Origin: Planctomycetota bacterium
Lineage (GTDB): Bacteria > Planctomycetota > Phycisphaerae > Phycisphaerales > SM1A02
Length of the DNA: 5,405 nt
Direction of reading: 5' to 3'
NCBI GenBank assembly: GCA_022567855.1
Contig: JADFGE010000229.1
Coordinates: 1 to 5,405, forward strand
Shown here: positions 3,712 to 5,405 of the stretch, in pieces
Layout of the letters: each line of letters begins with the position of its first letter
Position numbering within the stretch: position 1 is the stretch's first letter
Made by a program: the position numbers and the translations under genes
The notes under the pieces: model-generated
Told to the model about the DNA's origin: nothing
The model's database searches: none
The model's input: only the letters and a program-made list of their open reading frames with translations

Positions 3712-5405
3712 ATGAAGACATACGAAACAGACGTTCTGGTGGTCGGCGGCGGCGGTGCTGCGACGGCTGCGACAATTAGCGCACACGAATGCGGTGCCCG
3801 GACGATGCTGGCGGTCAAGGGCCGGTTCGGAGTCCCCGGCAAGCGTGGAGCCGGTGCGACCTCAAATCCGCTCGGCGACTTCTGGACGATTCGCACCGTC
3901 GGACCAAAGGGTGGCTTCTTCAATCCGCCCGAAGCTGTGCTGGCCGACATGGTTCAGGCAGGACTGGGCATGGCAGATCCGGCACTGTGTCGCGTGTTCG
4001 TCGACGAGGTGTCGCACGCTCTGAAACGGCTGAGCGAAATGGGGATGCGATTCAAGAGCAAGATGTTCGCAACAATGCACGCAGACCCAAAGGCCGGGGG
4101 TACGCACGGGATTGTCGCCATCCAAAAGGCAGTAATTGAAGCAACAAAGACCGTCGTCATCGAGGAGGCCAACCTGACGGATCTCATCGTCCGCGACGGG
4201 CGGTGCCTCGGGGCGTGCGGCGTTGATGATCATGGCCAACCTTTTCTCGTTCAGGCTGGCGCTGTGATTCTGGCTACCGGCGGCGTGGGGCAACTGTTCA
4301 AACACAGCTTTAATCCGCCGGGGAATACCGGCGATGGTTACGCGATGGCGCTTCGGGCCGGGGCTGATCTTTTCAATATGGAGTTCATGCAGCAAGGACT
4401 CGCCACGACCTGGCCCAACCAGGCGATGGTGATGCTCTACGAAATGAAGGAGCCATATCGCCTACTGAACGCGGCAGGCAAAGCGTTCCTCGGCGATTAC
4501 CTGCCATCAGATGTGACCTGTGAGGAAGTATCGAACCTGAAAGCGTACCACTGGCCAGTGAGCTGCCGCGATGCTGCAATCCATCTGGATCGAGCCATCA
4601 AGGGCGAAGTCCTGGCAGGTCGCGCTACGCCTTCCGACGGCGTGTTCCTTGATCTTTCCCGAGGCGAGCGCGGATTCGAGGCTGATCTGTTCCCGAAGTT
4701 CATGATGTCGCGAGGCATCGACATCCGTAACGACCTGGTTCAGGTTCAGATTCATCATCATACGAGTAACGGCGGGATCCGAATCGACACCAACGGTCAC
4801 TCCTGCGTTGAGGGTTTGTTCGCCGCGGGAGAGGTCGGGGGCTGGCAGGGCGCCGACCGTCTCGGAGGAACCATGCTTGGCGGCTCGCAGGTCTTTGGAT
4901 GGCGGGCTGGGATCAAGGCGGCTGAAGTTGCCATTTCGCGTCCCAACGTTGCGCTCGGACCACAGGATGTGGAATCGCTGATCGAGACCGCGGCGCGCTT
5001 CAAGGAAGCGAGCGGCGATTCGCCTCCCAACGTGCTGCGTCGTGCTTTGCAACAAGTAATGTGGGAGACGCTACTCGTCGAAAAGACCGAGCAGAGTCTC
5101 GACCGCGCCCGTCAATTCGTGGCTCAGGAACGCGACCGGATGGGTCATTCGCTTCGCATCGCTGAACCGGCCGATGTTGCGATCGCGTTTGAGCATCGCA
5201 ACTTGCTCGACGTTGCGGAGGTTATCATCGAAGCGGCCTCGATGCGCAAGGAAAGCCGCGGAAGTCATTACCGCAGCGACTACCCGCAGATTGATAATGA
5301 CAACTGGCTAACGAATATCTTCATCAGCCGCAAAGGGAATGACCTTCATCTGAGGCGAGAATGGGTGGCAGCCTCGCAGGGGTGGCAGGATCGACCGGGC
5401 GATAT
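3712..5405 (+). CDS. FAD-dependent oxidoreductase, succinate dehydrogenase/fumarate reductase flavoprotein family (C-terminus off window)
   Basis: 564 codons are visible with no stop, so the gene is cut by the right edge but near full family length (about 580-650). The ADP-binding Rossmann strand is at residues 6-17 (TDVLVVGGGGAA). The second nucleotide contact ATGG is at 188-191, with GNTGDGYAMALRAGA at 204-218 and MEF at 223-225. HHHTSNGG is at 348-355, and GLFAAGE with GADRLGGTMLGGSQVFG at 368-396. The helical C-domain contains LRRALQQVMWE and ESRGSHYRSDYP (514-525). Family members transfer hydride between a bound acid and non-covalent or covalent FAD, often with an iron-sulfur partner. 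Here the RSHT-type covalent histidine is replaced by KRGAGATSN (44-52) and the HPTG histidine by MQQGL. His350 and Arg383 are kept. The start at 3712 is fixed by the immediate Rossmann fold, and no good Shine-Dalgarno sequence is visible. The substrate is unknown; L-aspartate oxidase-like or AprA-like roles cannot be assigned. Confidence 0.9.
   Translation, partial: MKTYETDVLVVGGGGAATAATISAHECGARTMLAVKGRFGVPGKRGAGATSNPLGDFWTIRTVGPKGGFFNPPEAVLADMVQAGLGMADPALCRVFVDEVSHALKRLSEMGMRFKSKMFATMHADPKAGGTHGIVAIQKAVIEATKTVVIEEANLTDLIVRDGRCLGACGVDDHGQPFLVQAGAVILATGGVGQLFKHSFNPPGNTGDGYAMALRAGADLFNMEFMQQGLATTWPNQAMVMLYEMKEPYRLLNAAGKAFLGDYLPSDVTCEEVSNLKAYHWPVSCRDAAIHLDRAIKGEVLAGRATPSDGVFLDLSRGERGFEADLFPKFMMSRGIDIRNDLVQVQIHHHTSNGGIRIDTNGHSCVEGLFAAGEVGGWQGADRLGGTMLGGSQVFGWRAGIKAAEVAISRPNVALGPQDVESLIETAARFKEASGDSPPNVLRRALQQVMWETLLVEKTEQSLDRARQFVAQERDRMGHSLRIAEPADVAIAFEHRNLLDVAEVIIEAASMRKESRGSHYRSDYPQIDNDNWLTNIFISRKGNDLHLRREWVAASQGWQDRPGD

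Noticed and set aside
3492..3950. 152-codon minus-strand frame overlapping the flavoprotein start
   Set aside because: Its first 80 codons are antisense to the conserved Rossmann region. A shorter version from 3713 looks somewhat protein-like but has no ribosome site and no family I recognise.

Overview
The window is about 58% GC (estimated by eye) and looks like part of a free-living bacterial chromosome. A secreted glycine-rich protein leading into a parallel beta-helix, a stand-alone NusG paralogue and an SDH/FRD-type flavoprotein together fit a Planctomycetota-like genome. That placement is an inference from gene style; no taxonomic marker is present.

Layout. (1) Positions 1-1849, minus strand: a large secreted protein gene. 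It has a signal peptide, an unrecognised N-terminal domain, an acidic and poly-glycine linker and an Ig-like stretch, and it leads into the start of a right-handed beta-helix. An in-frame TAG at 305-307 interrupts the reading frame. The same frame continues open for 101 more codons to the window edge, so the gene is split by one nonsense codon, or the stop is read through or is an error. (2) Positions 1850-2231: a structured leader. Its main feature is an inverted repeat (1847-1916) whose predicted RNA hairpin buries both the Shine-Dalgarno sequence and the AUG of the secreted-protein gene. The leader also holds a 12-bp palindrome and an AUG-UAA start-stop pair behind a strong Shine-Dalgarno sequence. 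(3) Positions 2232-2777 (or to 2837), minus strand: a NusG/RfaH/UpxY-type elongation factor paralogue. It ends inside a clear intrinsic terminator (2211-2242). (4) Positions 2838-3711: about 870 bases with no convincing gene, between divergent genes. (5) Positions 3712-5405, plus strand: a nearly complete FAD-dependent oxidoreductase of the succinate dehydrogenase/fumarate reductase flavoprotein family, cut by the right edge. It lacks the FAD-linking histidine and part of the usual dicarboxylate site.

How the parts may work together. The NusG paralogue lies directly upstream of the secreted beta-helix gene on the same strand, separated by a terminator and a structured leader. NusG paralogues such as RfaH, UpxY, TaA and LoaP help polymerase through long surface-product operons. 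A reasonable hypothesis is a regulatory cassette in which antitermination past 2211-2242 and opening of the 1847-1916 hairpin gate expression of the large secreted protein. The flavoprotein is transcribed away from this cassette and shows no functional link to it.
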